Source: Bacteroidota bacterium (GTDB lineage: Bacteria; Bacteroidota; Bacteroidia; Flavobacteriales; Flavobacteriaceae). From it: DNA of 45,044 bases. The stretch spans positions 1 through 45,044 of the forward strand of contig CANFJB010000016.1 of NCBI GenBank assembly GCA_947447375.1, in the 5' to 3' direction. The position numbers and the translations under genes are program-made. Positions within the stretch are counted from its first letter, which is position 1; the number at the start of each line of letters is the position of its first letter. The notes below the pieces were generated by a model that made no database searches, was not told the DNA's origin, and saw only the letters and a list, made by a program, of their open reading frames with translations. This document shows positions 9,487-17,776 of the stretch, in pieces.

Positions 9487-11352
9487 ATGAAAAAAATATA
9501 TATCGCTATTTTAATAATAGTTGTCAATACTCTTTACAGCCAAAACAAAACAACTGAGAAAGCCGACCAACTTTTTGAGAGCTATCAATATGTTGATGCA
9601 ATCAAGGAATATCAAAAATTAACAGAAAGTAAAAATGAATCTGTATATGTTTACGAACAATTAGGGAATTGCTATTTCATCATTTTTGATAATGAAAAAG
9701 CATTGAATTGGTATTCAAAAGCTGTGCAAGGAAAAGCAAGCGCGGAAACCTATTATCGCTATGCGCAAACATTAAAATCATTTGGTAAATATGAAGAAGC
9801 AAACAAGCAAATGGACGTTTTTGCTAAATTATTACCTAATGACGAAAGAGCAAAAAAGCACCAATTAAATCCAACGTACATTCCAAGTTTGTTAAATACA
9901 ACTACTATTTTTACAGTTTCTGAGACCAATATCAATGTAAAAGATGAAAGTGATTTTGGCGCCTTTTTAACCAATGAAAATGAACTCTATTTTGTAAGTA
10001 CCAGAAATACATCAAATAAAAAAGACCGTTGGAACGACCAACATTATCTTGATATTTTTAAAATTCAAAGAAAAAAAGACGGAACTTTTGAAGAAGCCAG
10101 TTTGGTAAAAGAGTTAAATACTCCTTTTCATGATGGCCCAGTTACAATTAGTCAAGATGGAAATACAATTTTCTTTGCAAGAGACGGATTGAGTGAAGGA
10201 AAATATGAAGTTTCAAAAAACAAAACTAAAATTGGCCAACAAGGATTGTATAAAGCGGTAAAAGTTGATGGTAAATGGGAACAAATTGAAGCGTTGCCAA
10301 TTAATAGCATCAATTATTCTGTTACTTGCCCGAGTTTAAGTAAAGATGGCAAAACCTTATACTTTTCGTCAAATATGCCAGGAGGTATGGGAGAATCTGA
10401 TATTTGGAAAATAGCAATTGAACCTAATGGATATGGAAAACCAGAAAATTTAGGAGATAAAATCAACACTTCAGATCGTGAAAATTTCCCATTTATTTCC
10501 GAGGATAATATTTTGTATTTTGCCTCTTCAGGACGTCAAGGATATGGAGCGTATGATATTTTTAAAATAAATTTAAGTACTTCTGATGCAGCTATTAATC
10601 TTGGGAAACCGGTTAATAGTGAAAAAGATGATTTCTCATTTTCATTCAATAAATTACAAGATGTGGGTTATTTTTCATCCAATCGTTCTGGTTTGGATGT
10701 AATTTATTCTGCATTGCCAATATGTAAAGCAAGTTCAATTGTTACTGTAACAGATAAAAAATCGGGTAAAATTATAGCTAATGCGCTAGTTACAATTTTA
10801 GATACTAATGGAAATATTTTATCTTCAGTTGCAACCAAATCAGATGGTAAAGTCACGTTTGACCTTCAATGTAATACCGAGTATTTATTAAAAATAAGCG
10901 CTAGTAACTTTGAAGAGAAATCGGTTACAATCTCGAAAATTATTTCTGGAGAAAGTACTATTTCTGTACCATTAGATCCTTTCGAAGTAATTATCACCGA
11001 AACGGAAGTTATACTTAAAAACGTATATTTTGATTTTAATAAAAGCAATATTACGAGTCAAGGCGCAGCCGAATTGGACAAGTTAGTTAAAGTAATGAAA
11101 GACAATCCAAAGATGGTTATTTTTGTAAAATCCCACACCGATTCGAAAGGAAGCGCGGCTTACAATCTTAAATTATCAGAGCAAAGAGCGCAGTCTACTG
11201 TTCAGTACATAATTTCTAAGGGAATTGAAAGCGAACGTATTTCTGGGAAAGGTTTTGGAAATACCGAGCCTAAAATCGCTTGTGGAGCTGATTGTACAGA
11301 GGAACAACATTCCCAAAACAGACGTTCGGAATTTGTAATAATCAAGAAATAA
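9487..11352 (+). CDS. PorE-like envelope protein: TPR, PD40 propeller, carboxypeptidase-regulatory and OmpA domains
   Basis: The protein has 621 residues with a signal peptide (MKKIYIAILIIVVNTLYSQ). Residues about 20-130 look like TPR repeats (YVYEQLGNCYFIIFDNEKALNWYSKA). Residues about 140-410 carry PD40/WD40-like blades (VTCPSLSKDGKTLYFSSNMPGG; ENFPFISEDNILYFAS). Residues about 414-490 form a carboxypeptidase-regulatory-like beta domain. Residues about 512-621 form an OmpA C-terminal domain (YFDFNKSNI, NLKLSEQRAQ, NRRSEF) that should bind peptidoglycan. This order matches the published architecture of PorE, a periplasmic T9SS component. It sits 10 bp after the porP/sprF gene, so the two are almost certainly cotranscribed. 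Several paralogues of this architecture are usual in flavobacteria, so the symbol is withheld. Confidence 0.88.
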   Translation: MKKIYIAILIIVVNTLYSQNKTTEKADQLFESYQYVDAIKEYQKLTESKNESVYVYEQLGNCYFIIFDNEKALNWYSKAVQGKASAETYYRYAQTLKSFGKYEEANKQMDVFAKLLPNDERAKKHQLNPTYIPSLLNTTTIFTVSETNINVKDESDFGAFLTNENELYFVSTRNTSNKKDRWNDQHYLDIFKIQRKKDGTFEEASLVKELNTPFHDGPVTISQDGNTIFFARDGLSEGKYEVSKNKTKIGQQGLYKAVKVDGKWEQIEALPINSINYSVTCPSLSKDGKTLYFSSNMPGGMGESDIWKIAIEPNGYGKPENLGDKINTSDRENFPFISEDNILYFASSGRQGYGAYDIFKINLSTSDAAINLGKPVNSEKDDFSFSFNKLQDVGYFSSNRSGLDVIYSALPICKASSIVTVTDKKSGKIIANALVTILDTNGNILSSVATKSDGKVTFDLQCNTEYLLKISASNFEEKSVTISKIISGESTISVPLDPFEVIITETEVILKNVYFDFNKSNITSQGAAELDKLVKVMKDNPKMVIFVKSHTDSKGSAAYNLKLSEQRAQSTVQYIISKGIESERISGKGFGNTEPKIACGADCTEEQHSQNRRSEFVIIKK

Positions 11353-11361
11353 CGACTATTT

Positions 11362-11411
11362 AAAATAAACAAATTTAGTTTTCGTTTTTAGTAACGGCTT
11401 TTGTTTATTTT
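11362..11411 (+). terminator. Weak hairpin with T-rich tail between PorE-like gene and next adhesin gene
   Basis: A perfect 12-bp inverted repeat (AAAATAAACAAA at 11362-11373, its complement at 11400-11411) encloses a smaller CGTT...AACG stem. A few T residues follow. The stem is AT-rich, so it may act as a partial terminator or attenuator in the 75-bp gap, lowering expression of the downstream giant protein relative to the PorP/PorE pair. Terminator activity is inferred. Confidence 0.4.
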
Positions 11412-11427
11412 TCACATAATAATATAA

Positions 11428-14400
11428 ATGAAGAAATTAATATCGGTATTATTACTTTTTCTTTCGTTCAATACAGTTTTTGCACAAACTCCAAACGATT
11501 GCGTAAACTCAATCACCGTTTGTGGAAATGGTAACTTTTCTTCCAATGCAACTGGAAGCGGAAACACTATGGAGGTTTCTTCTTGTGGTAGTTACGAGCA
11601 TAATGCTATTTGGTTAAAAATTACAATTGCACAAGCTGGTTCACTGGGTTTCGATCTTATTCCAAATGATCCAAGTATAAGTGTAGATTATGATTTTTGG
11701 GTTTTTGGACCCAACACAATATGCTCCAATCTAGGAACTCCAATTCGTTGCTCAACTTCAAATCCTATACAATCAGGTTCAACTAGTAATTGGACAGGAA
11801 TGAATTTAACGACTGCAGCAACTACACAAGCCTATAATAATTGTTGCGGATATGTTCGGTCTCTTTCAGTTTTACCTGGTCAAACCTATTATATTTGTAT
11901 CGATAGGCCTGTCGGTGATGGAGGTTTTCAATTAAATTGGCTTTGGAACCCAACTGTTGCTGGAACATTGCCTTTTGCTCCACCACCTGTTGCTAATCAA
12001 ATTCCAAATTATAAAACTTGTAGTACTACTAATACGGGAATTTTTGATTTAAATTCAGTCCGTAGTCAAATCAATTCTGATCTAATTAATAATACAGTTT
12101 CTTTCCATTCAACATTTGCAAATTCAATTGATAATGTTTCTCCTTTGCCTAATTTTATGGCAAATTCTACCAATCCTCAAACAATTTATGTGAGGGTCAC
12201 CAATAATTTGTCCAGGTGTTACACAACTACAAGTTTCAATTTAATAGTAAATCCTGTTCCAACAGCTGCAATTAATGTTGTCAGTTCTTTAGTTTGTCCA
12301 AACGATAATGCTACGGTAAACTTTACAGGAACTCCAAATTCAACTATTCAATATTCAATAAATTCAGGCGCTGTTCAATCTGCAATTTTAAATTCTTCAG
12401 GTCAATTCACTATTAATCAAATCGTCACGGCCAATACAACATTTACATTAATAGATGTAAAAACCCTTGATTCGAATGGAAACACTATTTGTACCCAACC
12501 TATAAATAGTGTTAAAACGGTAACTATTAAACCAATTCCTGTGGTAACGGCTACACCATCTCCAAGCACTATTTGTTCAGGCGCTACTACAAATATTGCA
12601 TTGACAAGTTCCCCAGCTGGAGCTACATTTGCATGGACAGCAACACAAACAGATATTTCAGGTGCATCTGCCGGAAGTGGAAATACGATTTCTCAAATTT
12701 TGACTTCAAATAGTAATTTACTTGGAACCGCTAATTATTTAATTACACCAACTTTAGATTCTTGTGTTGGATTACCTGTTAATTCAATTATCAATGTTAA
12801 TCCACTACCAATAGCAATAGCAACACCCGCATTTTCAACAATCTGTTCTGGAAATTCGGTAAATATTCCATTGACTAGCTCCCAAACTGGCACCACTTTT
12901 ACTTGGGTTTCTAGTCAGAATAATGTTTCGGGAGCAAATGCAGGAAATGGTAATTTAATTAATCAAAACTTAACCTTAACGGGTTCGACCGGTAGTGTAG
13001 TTTATACGATAACCCCAACTGCAAATAGTTGCATTGGACTCGATATCACAAGTACTATAACTGTCGTTACCAGTCCAACGGCTACAATATCCTACGCCGG
13101 ATCTCCTTATTGTTCTGGAGCGTCTAGCGCCAATGTAACATTTACAGGAGTTACCGGAGGAACTTTCAGTGCTACTAATGGTTTGATTATCAATCCAACC
13201 ACTGGAGCTGTAGATTTATTAAGTCCTGCAGGAACTTACACCGTTACGTATACAATTGCAGCCGGCGGAGGATGCAATGCTTTTGTTGTTACCGCTTCAA
13301 TTACTATAAATTTATCTTCGGCACCAATAACCGGTTTTTCTTACACAACCCCTATTTGTAAAAACGGAACTAATCCAGTTGTAATTCCTGTTGCTGGTTT
13401 TACTGCAGGAGGTTCCTTTTCATCTACGACCGGATTATCGATAAATAGTTCAACGGGCGCAATAGATTTAGCTTTAAGTACACCAGGTAATTACACAGTT
13501 ACTTATATTGTACCAGCTACAACTTGCGGACCAGTTGGATCAAGTACTGCTAATATTGTTATTACTGCTTTACCTACAGCTACTATTACTTATGCAGGAA
13601 CCCCGTTCTGTACAAGTTTAACTACAGGGCAGGCGGTTACTTTAACAGGAACAGCTGCTTACACAGGTGGAACTTATAGTTCAACAACAGGTTTATCAGT
13701 TGATGCTACAACAGGAGCAATAACTCCAAACACAAGTACATCAGGTAACTATGTGGTCACTTATACTGCGCCAGCAAGTGCAGGTTGTGCATCAGTGCCA
13801 ACAACAACCAATGTGGTTATAACGGCATTACCAACAGCGACTATATCTTATGCAGGAACACCATTCTGTACAACATTAACAACAGGTCAAGCGGTTACTT
13901 TAACAGGAACAGCAGGATACACCGGAGGTGTTTATAGTGGAACCGCAGGATTAACAATTGATGCTACTACAGGAGCTATTACTCCAAGTACAAGCACTCC
14001 AGGGAATCACACGATTACTTATACAATGGCTTCTGCTGCTGGATGTGCTCAGGTTACAGCTACAGCAAATATTATTGTCAACCCAATTCCAGTAGCTACA
14101 GCGACACCTTCTGCAGTTACAATTTGCTCATTGGATACTGCCAATATTGCTTTAACAAGTAATGCAATTGGAACTACTTATGCTTGGTCATCTGCAGCAA
14201 CAAATGTAACAGGAGCTTCATCCGCTTCGGGAACAATTATTGCTGACGCTTTGACCGTTACAGGTAATATAGCTGGCACAGTAATTTATACTATTACTCC
14301 ATCAGGAAGCGGATGTACTGGATTGCCAATAACAGCAACTGTAATAGTGAATCCACTTCCGACAGCAACAATATCTGGAGGAGCTACTATTTGTAATGGT

Positions 14401-16440
14401 TCGTCAACCAATATTTCCTTTTCAGGAACTCCAAACGCTATTGTTACTTATACGGTTAATGGAGGAGCAAATCAAACGACGAATTTGGATAATTTTGGAA
14501 TAGGTTCTGTTTCTACAGGTAATTTAACAACTAACACCACGTATCAATTGGTAAGCGTTCGTTCAGCAGGAATTCCATCTTGTACTCAAACACAATCAGG
14601 TTCGGTAACAGTAAATGTAATTCCCGTTCCATTAGTAAATTCAATTGTTTCGTCATCTACAATTTGTTCGGGTCAACCAACAGGGATTTCTCTTTCAAGT
14701 AATGTAACAACAGCTACTTTTAATTGGACAATAACTCAATCCGGAGTAATAGGGGCAAGTGCAGGGAACGGAAATACAATATCCCAAAACGTAACTGCTA
14801 CAACTTCAACACCTGGATTTGTAACCTATTCAATTACGGCCAACGAAGGTGCGTGTCAAGGACCGGTAACTCCTATAACAATAACGGTAAACCCAATTCC
14901 AGTTGTAATTCCTTCCACGATTTTGCAATCAGTGTGTTCAGGAAGTGTGTCGCCAATTCAATTAAATAGTAATGTGCCTGGAACGGTTTTCAATTGGAAT
15001 GTAATTCAAAATAATGTTACAGGCGCAAGCAATGGAACGGGAAATTCAATCGCTCAAGTTTTAACCGCAACAAGTAATAATATTGGTCAAGCAGTTTATT
15101 CGATCACCCCAACTATTGGTGGTTGTCCAGGTATTCCTGCATTAGTGATTGTTAGAGTTAATCAAATTCCAGTGGCTACTGCTAATGCAGCTATTTCAAC
15201 GATTTGTTCTTCTTCAACAACCAATATTGCTTTAACAAGTTCAATTGCAGGAACTACTTTTTCATGGACAGTTATTCAAACAGGGATCTTCGGAGCCACT
15301 CCAGGAAATGGTGCTACAATTGCGCAGACACTTACTACAGTAAATAGTACCCAAGGAACAGTTGTTTATTCAATAACACCAACTTTCAATGGATGTTCTG
15401 GTATGCCAATTACAGTTCCAATAATTGTAAATCCAACTCCGGAAGTCTTTGGATCGGCTGCAGCCACAATTTGCAGTGGACAATCACCTAATATAGCCTT
15501 GTTTCCAAGTATAGCAGCGACCACATTTGCATGGACAGTAAATGCAATTAATGTTTTAGGGGCACAAGCGGGAACTGGTGTGGTAATTAATGATATATTA
15601 ACAGCATCACCGAATTTAGGAACGGCAATTTATTCCGTAACTCCAACCGCCAATGGTTGTTCTGGAACACCTTTATTGGTAGCAATTACAGTGAACCCAG
15701 CTCCTGCAACTCAAATTAATGACGGGGTAATTTGTTTAGATCAAGCTACCAACATATCCTATCAAAATTATATTTTAGACACCCAATTAAGTAATGCAAC
15801 CTACGATTTTGTTTGGTATTTTAATGGAGTAGTAATTAACGGAGCAACAAACAATACCTATGAAGCTAGTCAAGCAGGGACGTATTCTGTAAAAGTTACC
15901 AATACCGCTACAGGCTGTCAATCAGTGTTGGCAAATGCCGTTGTTGCAGCATCCTTTCCCGGTACTTCTATGATTACAATAGAATCGCTTGCTTTTAGTG
16001 ACAACGCCACTATTACCGTTGATGTAAATCCGTTAAATACCATTTACCAATACACTTTAGACAATGGTTTGACACAGAGTTCTAATGTATTTACAAATGT
16101 TTCTCCGGGGCAGCATATCGTTACAGTTACTGATGAAAATGGTTGTACAAGTTTAACTAAATTGGTTACTATTATTGGATATCCAACTTACTTTACACCA
16201 AATGGCGATAGCTATAATGACACATGGAATATTTTAGGATTAGGTACTTCCGCCAAAATATTTATTTATGATAGGTATGGAAAATTAATCAAACAAATAA
16301 GTCCAACAGGGCAGGGATGGGATGGCACATTTAATGGTCAACCAATGATGTCAACTGATTATTGGTTTACAGTGGATTACTCAGAACCTCAAACGGGTGA
16401 AAGCAAGGTATTTCGATCGCACTTCTCGTTGAAAAGATAA
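11428..16440 (+). CDS. Giant Ig/PKD-like repeat surface protein with gliding-motility C-terminal domain
   Basis: The protein has 1670 residues with a clean signal peptide (MKKLISVLLLFLSFNTVFAQ). A Cys-containing N-terminal domain (residues about 20-175, TPNDCVNSITVCGNGNFSSN) recurs in flavobacterial surface proteins. The middle is a long array of about 80-90-residue PKD/Ig-like repeats carrying motifs such as TICSGxTxxIALTS, TFxW and YxITPxxxxC, joined by VNPxP or TALPTATI linkers. From about residue 1585 the CHU_C / gliding-motility-associated domain (YFTPNGDSYNDTWNILGLG; IFIYDRYGKLIKQ) gives a type B T9SS export signal. No catalytic motif is visible. Predicted role: long surface filament or adhesin. 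It follows PorP/SprF and PorE-like genes in the same direction; a weak hairpin lies in the gap. A bidirectional terminator follows the stop. Confidence 0.87.
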   Translation: MKKLISVLLLFLSFNTVFAQTPNDCVNSITVCGNGNFSSNATGSGNTMEVSSCGSYEHNAIWLKITIAQAGSLGFDLIPNDPSISVDYDFWVFGPNTICSNLGTPIRCSTSNPIQSGSTSNWTGMNLTTAATTQAYNNCCGYVRSLSVLPGQTYYICIDRPVGDGGFQLNWLWNPTVAGTLPFAPPPVANQIPNYKTCSTTNTGIFDLNSVRSQINSDLINNTVSFHSTFANSIDNVSPLPNFMANSTNPQTIYVRVTNNLSRCYTTTSFNLIVNPVPTAAINVVSSLVCPNDNATVNFTGTPNSTIQYSINSGAVQSAILNSSGQFTINQIVTANTTFTLIDVKTLDSNGNTICTQPINSVKTVTIKPIPVVTATPSPSTICSGATTNIALTSSPAGATFAWTATQTDISGASAGSGNTISQILTSNSNLLGTANYLITPTLDSCVGLPVNSIINVNPLPIAIATPAFSTICSGNSVNIPLTSSQTGTTFTWVSSQNNVSGANAGNGNLINQNLTLTGSTGSVVYTITPTANSCIGLDITSTITVVTSPTATISYAGSPYCSGASSANVTFTGVTGGTFSATNGLIINPTTGAVDLLSPAGTYTVTYTIAAGGGCNAFVVTASITINLSSAPITGFSYTTPICKNGTNPVVIPVAGFTAGGSFSSTTGLSINSSTGAIDLALSTPGNYTVTYIVPATTCGPVGSSTANIVITALPTATITYAGTPFCTSLTTGQAVTLTGTAAYTGGTYSSTTGLSVDATTGAITPNTSTSGNYVVTYTAPASAGCASVPTTTNVVITALPTATISYAGTPFCTTLTTGQAVTLTGTAGYTGGVYSGTAGLTIDATTGAITPSTSTPGNHTITYTMASAAGCAQVTATANIIVNPIPVATATPSAVTICSLDTANIALTSNAIGTTYAWSSAATNVTGASSASGTIIADALTVTGNIAGTVIYTITPSGSGCTGLPITATVIVNPLPTATISGGATICNGSSTNISFSGTPNAIVTYTVNGGANQTTNLDNFGIGSVSTGNLTTNTTYQLVSVRSAGIPSCTQTQSGSVTVNVIPVPLVNSIVSSSTICSGQPTGISLSSNVTTATFNWTITQSGVIGASAGNGNTISQNVTATTSTPGFVTYSITANEGACQGPVTPITITVNPIPVVIPSTILQSVCSGSVSPIQLNSNVPGTVFNWNVIQNNVTGASNGTGNSIAQVLTATSNNIGQAVYSITPTIGGCPGIPALVIVRVNQIPVATANAAISTICSSSTTNIALTSSIAGTTFSWTVIQTGIFGATPGNGATIAQTLTTVNSTQGTVVYSITPTFNGCSGMPITVPIIVNPTPEVFGSAAATICSGQSPNIALFPSIAATTFAWTVNAINVLGAQAGTGVVINDILTASPNLGTAIYSVTPTANGCSGTPLLVAITVNPAPATQINDGVICLDQATNISYQNYILDTQLSNATYDFVWYFNGVVINGATNNTYEASQAGTYSVKVTNTATGCQSVLANAVVAASFPGTSMITIESLAFSDNATITVDVNPLNTIYQYTLDNGLTQSSNVFTNVSPGQHIVTVTDENGCTSLTKLVTIIGYPTYFTPNGDSYNDTWNILGLGTSAKIFIYDRYGKLIKQISPTGQGWDGTFNGQPMMSTDYWFTVDYSEPQTGESKVFRSHFSLKR
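13570..14070 (+). repeat. Two highly similar adjacent Ig-like coding repeats, 258-bp period
   Basis: Copies starting at 13570 and 13828 encode LPTATITYAGTPFCTSLTTG and LPTATISYAGTPFCTTLTTG and continue nearly identically (QAVTLTGTAxYTGGxYS, TTGAITPxTST). They are more alike in DNA and protein than other repeats of this gene, pointing to a recent internal duplication. Confidence 0.8.
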
Positions 16441-16446
16441 ATAAAA

Positions 16447-16478
16447 AAAAACGGCTAAAATTACTTTTAGCCGTTTTT
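16447..16478. terminator. Bidirectional Rho-independent terminator between the giant adhesin gene and tRNA-fMet
   Basis: A perfect 14-bp stem (AAAAACGGCTAAAA at 16447-16460, complement at 16465-16478) with a TTAC loop has an A-run on one side and a T-run on the other. It can serve both the plus-strand adhesin gene, whose stop is at 16440, and the minus-strand tRNA gene ending at 16487. Confidence 0.9.
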
Positions 16479-16486
16479 GGTTTTAG

Positions 16487-16559
16487 TAGCGGGAACAGGA
16501 CTCGAACCTGTGACCTTCGGGTTATGAGCCCGACGAGCTGCCTACTGCTCTATCCCGCG
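16487..16559 (-). tRNA. Initiator tRNA-fMet (anticodon CAT)
   Basis: On the minus strand a 73-nt cloverleaf folds: 7-bp acceptor with position 1 unpaired, D stem GAGC/GCTC, anticodon stem TCGGG/CCCGA around CTCATAA (anticodon CAT at 16524-16526), and T arm ACAGG-TTCGAGT-CCTGT. Two features mark it as the initiator and not the elongator: the first base C cannot pair with base 72 (here T), and the anticodon stem carries three consecutive G:C pairs next to the loop. The 3' CCA is not encoded (the gene ends ...GCT-A-CTA), so it must be added after transcription. A good promoter lies just upstream. Confidence 0.93.
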
Positions 16560-16571
16560 CTGTTTCGAATG

Positions 16572-16601
16572 CAAATATACAACCATATTCGGCAATTGCA
16601 A
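16572..16601 (-). promoter_or_regulatory. Promoter of tRNA-fMet
   Basis: Read on the minus strand: TTG (16599-16601), 19-nt spacer, then TATATTTG (16572-16579). This fits the Bacteroidetes -33 TTG / -7 TAnnTTTG consensus. The -7 box ends 12 bp before the tRNA 5' end. Confidence 0.8.
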
Positions 16602-16649
16602 CAAAAAATTTAAAAAAATCTTTTATTTCATCTATTGACCTGATATGTT

Positions 16650-16657
16650 TACCTTTG
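16650..16657 (+). promoter_or_regulatory. -7 box of era promoter (TACCTTTG)
   Basis: TACCTTTG matches TAnnTTTG exactly and lies 19 bp before the era ATG, implying a very short 5' leader. No TTG is found at the usual -33 spacing, so only the -7 element is supported. Confidence 0.65.
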
Positions 16658-16676
16658 CAGAAATAAAAAGCAATAA

Positions 16677-17558
16677 ATGTCACACAAAGCCGGTTTTGTA
16701 AATATCATAGGAAATCCAAACGTAGGGAAATCAACGCTAATGAACGCGTTTGTAGGCGAGAGATTGTCGATAATCACCTCAAAAGCCCAAACTACGCGCC
16801 ACAGAATCCTTGGAATTGTAAACGGCGAAGATTTTCAGTTGATATTGTCCGACACACCGGGAATTATCAAGCCTGCCTATGAAATGCAGGAATCCATGAT
16901 GAACTTTGTGAAATCAGCCTTTGAAGATGCCGACGTTTTGATTTACATGGTCGAAATAGGGGAGCAGGAGCTGAAAGACGAAGCCTTTTTTAATAAAATT
17001 ATCCATTCTAAAATTCCGGTTTTATTACTTTTAAACAAAATCGATAATTCCAATCAGGAACAGCTAGAAACCCAAGTTGCCTTTTGGACCGAGAAAGTTC
17101 CCAACGCCGAAATTTATCCAATATCAGCATTGCAAAACTTCAATGTGCCCGAAGTATTCCAACGCATCATTTCACTTTTGCCTGAATCGCCAGCGTATTA
17201 CCCTAAAGATCAGCTAACTGATAAGCCAGAACGTTTTTTTGTGAACGAAACAATTCGTGAAAAAATCCTGCTAAACTACAGCAAGGAAATTCCGTATGCC
17301 GTTGAAATTGTAACTGAAGAATTCTTGGAAGACGAAAATATCATCCGAATCCGTTCCCTAATCATGGTGGAACGCGACACCCAAAAAGGGATTATTATTG
17401 GTCACAAAGGAGCTGCCTTGAAAAAAGTAGGAATAGATTCTCGCGCCGATTTAGAGAAGTTTTTTGGTAAACAAATCCACATCGAATTGTATGTAAAAGT
17501 CAATAAAAACTGGAGAAGCAATGCCAATATGCTAAAACGTTTCGGTTACAATCAATAG
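16677..17558 (+). CDS. era: GTPase Era
   Basis: The protein has 293 residues, the usual length. Era is an essential GTPase that binds the 3' end of 16S rRNA and helps mature the 30S ribosomal subunit at the inner membrane. Motifs in order: G1 GNPNVGKST (12-20), a switch region with TTRHRILG, G3 DTPG (about 59-62), G4 NKID (about 120-123), and a C-terminal KH domain with GHKGAALKKVG for RNA binding. The ATG at 16677 immediately precedes the conserved start AGFVNIIGNPN. It has its own -7 box. The gene for another ribosome-assembly GTPase, der, follows after a structured repeat element. Confidence 0.97.
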   Translation: MSHKAGFVNIIGNPNVGKSTLMNAFVGERLSIITSKAQTTRHRILGIVNGEDFQLILSDTPGIIKPAYEMQESMMNFVKSAFEDADVLIYMVEIGEQELKDEAFFNKIIHSKIPVLLLLNKIDNSNQEQLETQVAFWTEKVPNAEIYPISALQNFNVPEVFQRIISLLPESPAYYPKDQLTDKPERFFVNETIREKILLNYSKEIPYAVEIVTEEFLEDENIIRIRSLIMVERDTQKGIIIGHKGAALKKVGIDSRADLEKFFGKQIHIELYVKVNKNWRSNANMLKRFGYNQ

Positions 17559-17564
17559 TTTTTG

Positions 17565-17662
17565 GGCGTGACCACAAGGGTCAGGCTATACGTTACAATC
17601 TTTGTTGCCAAAAGAAGGGCAACAAAGGATTTCCACTGCTATCCTTCAGGCAGCACGTATAG
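17565..17662 (+). repeat. Structured intergenic repeat element between era and der
   Basis: A GC-richer island in an AT-rich gap. It holds hairpin TGACC-ACAAG-GGTCA (17569-17583) and a perfect outer stem CTATACGT (17586-17593) / ACGTATAG (17655-17662). Inside that lies a perfect 10-bp hairpin CTTTGTTGCC (17600-17609) / GGCAACAAAG (17618-17627). Its core GGCTATACGTTACAATC resembles AAGCTTTCCGCTGCAATC at 22621-22638 (13 of 18 positions with flanks). I recall similar elements scattered between genes in flavobacterial genomes, so it is probably a dispersed REP-like repeat. Nothing in it looks coding. Confidence 0.6.
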
Positions 17663-17683
17663 TAACATAACAAAATAATAACG

Positions 17684-17691
17684 TACCTTTG
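17684..17691 (+). promoter_or_regulatory. -7 box of der promoter (TACCTTTG)
   Basis: An exact TAnnTTTG match, identical in sequence to the era -7 box, 85 bp before the der ATG. It lies directly after the structured repeat. No convincing -33 TTG is present. The implied leader is about 80 nt and contains two AATCTAAAAT copies (17747-17756, 17761-17770). Confidence 0.55.
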
Positions 17692-17776
17692 CAAAAATTA
17701 AAATGACATTAATTGTGTTTTTTAGTATTGCAATTTGTATAGCTGAAATCTAAAATCCACAATCTAAAATTATAAT

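Noticed and set aside
14724..14969. 81-codon plus-strand open frame inside the 1670-residue adhesin gene
   Set aside because: Out-of-frame reading of the Ig-like repeat coding sequence; no independent start signal.
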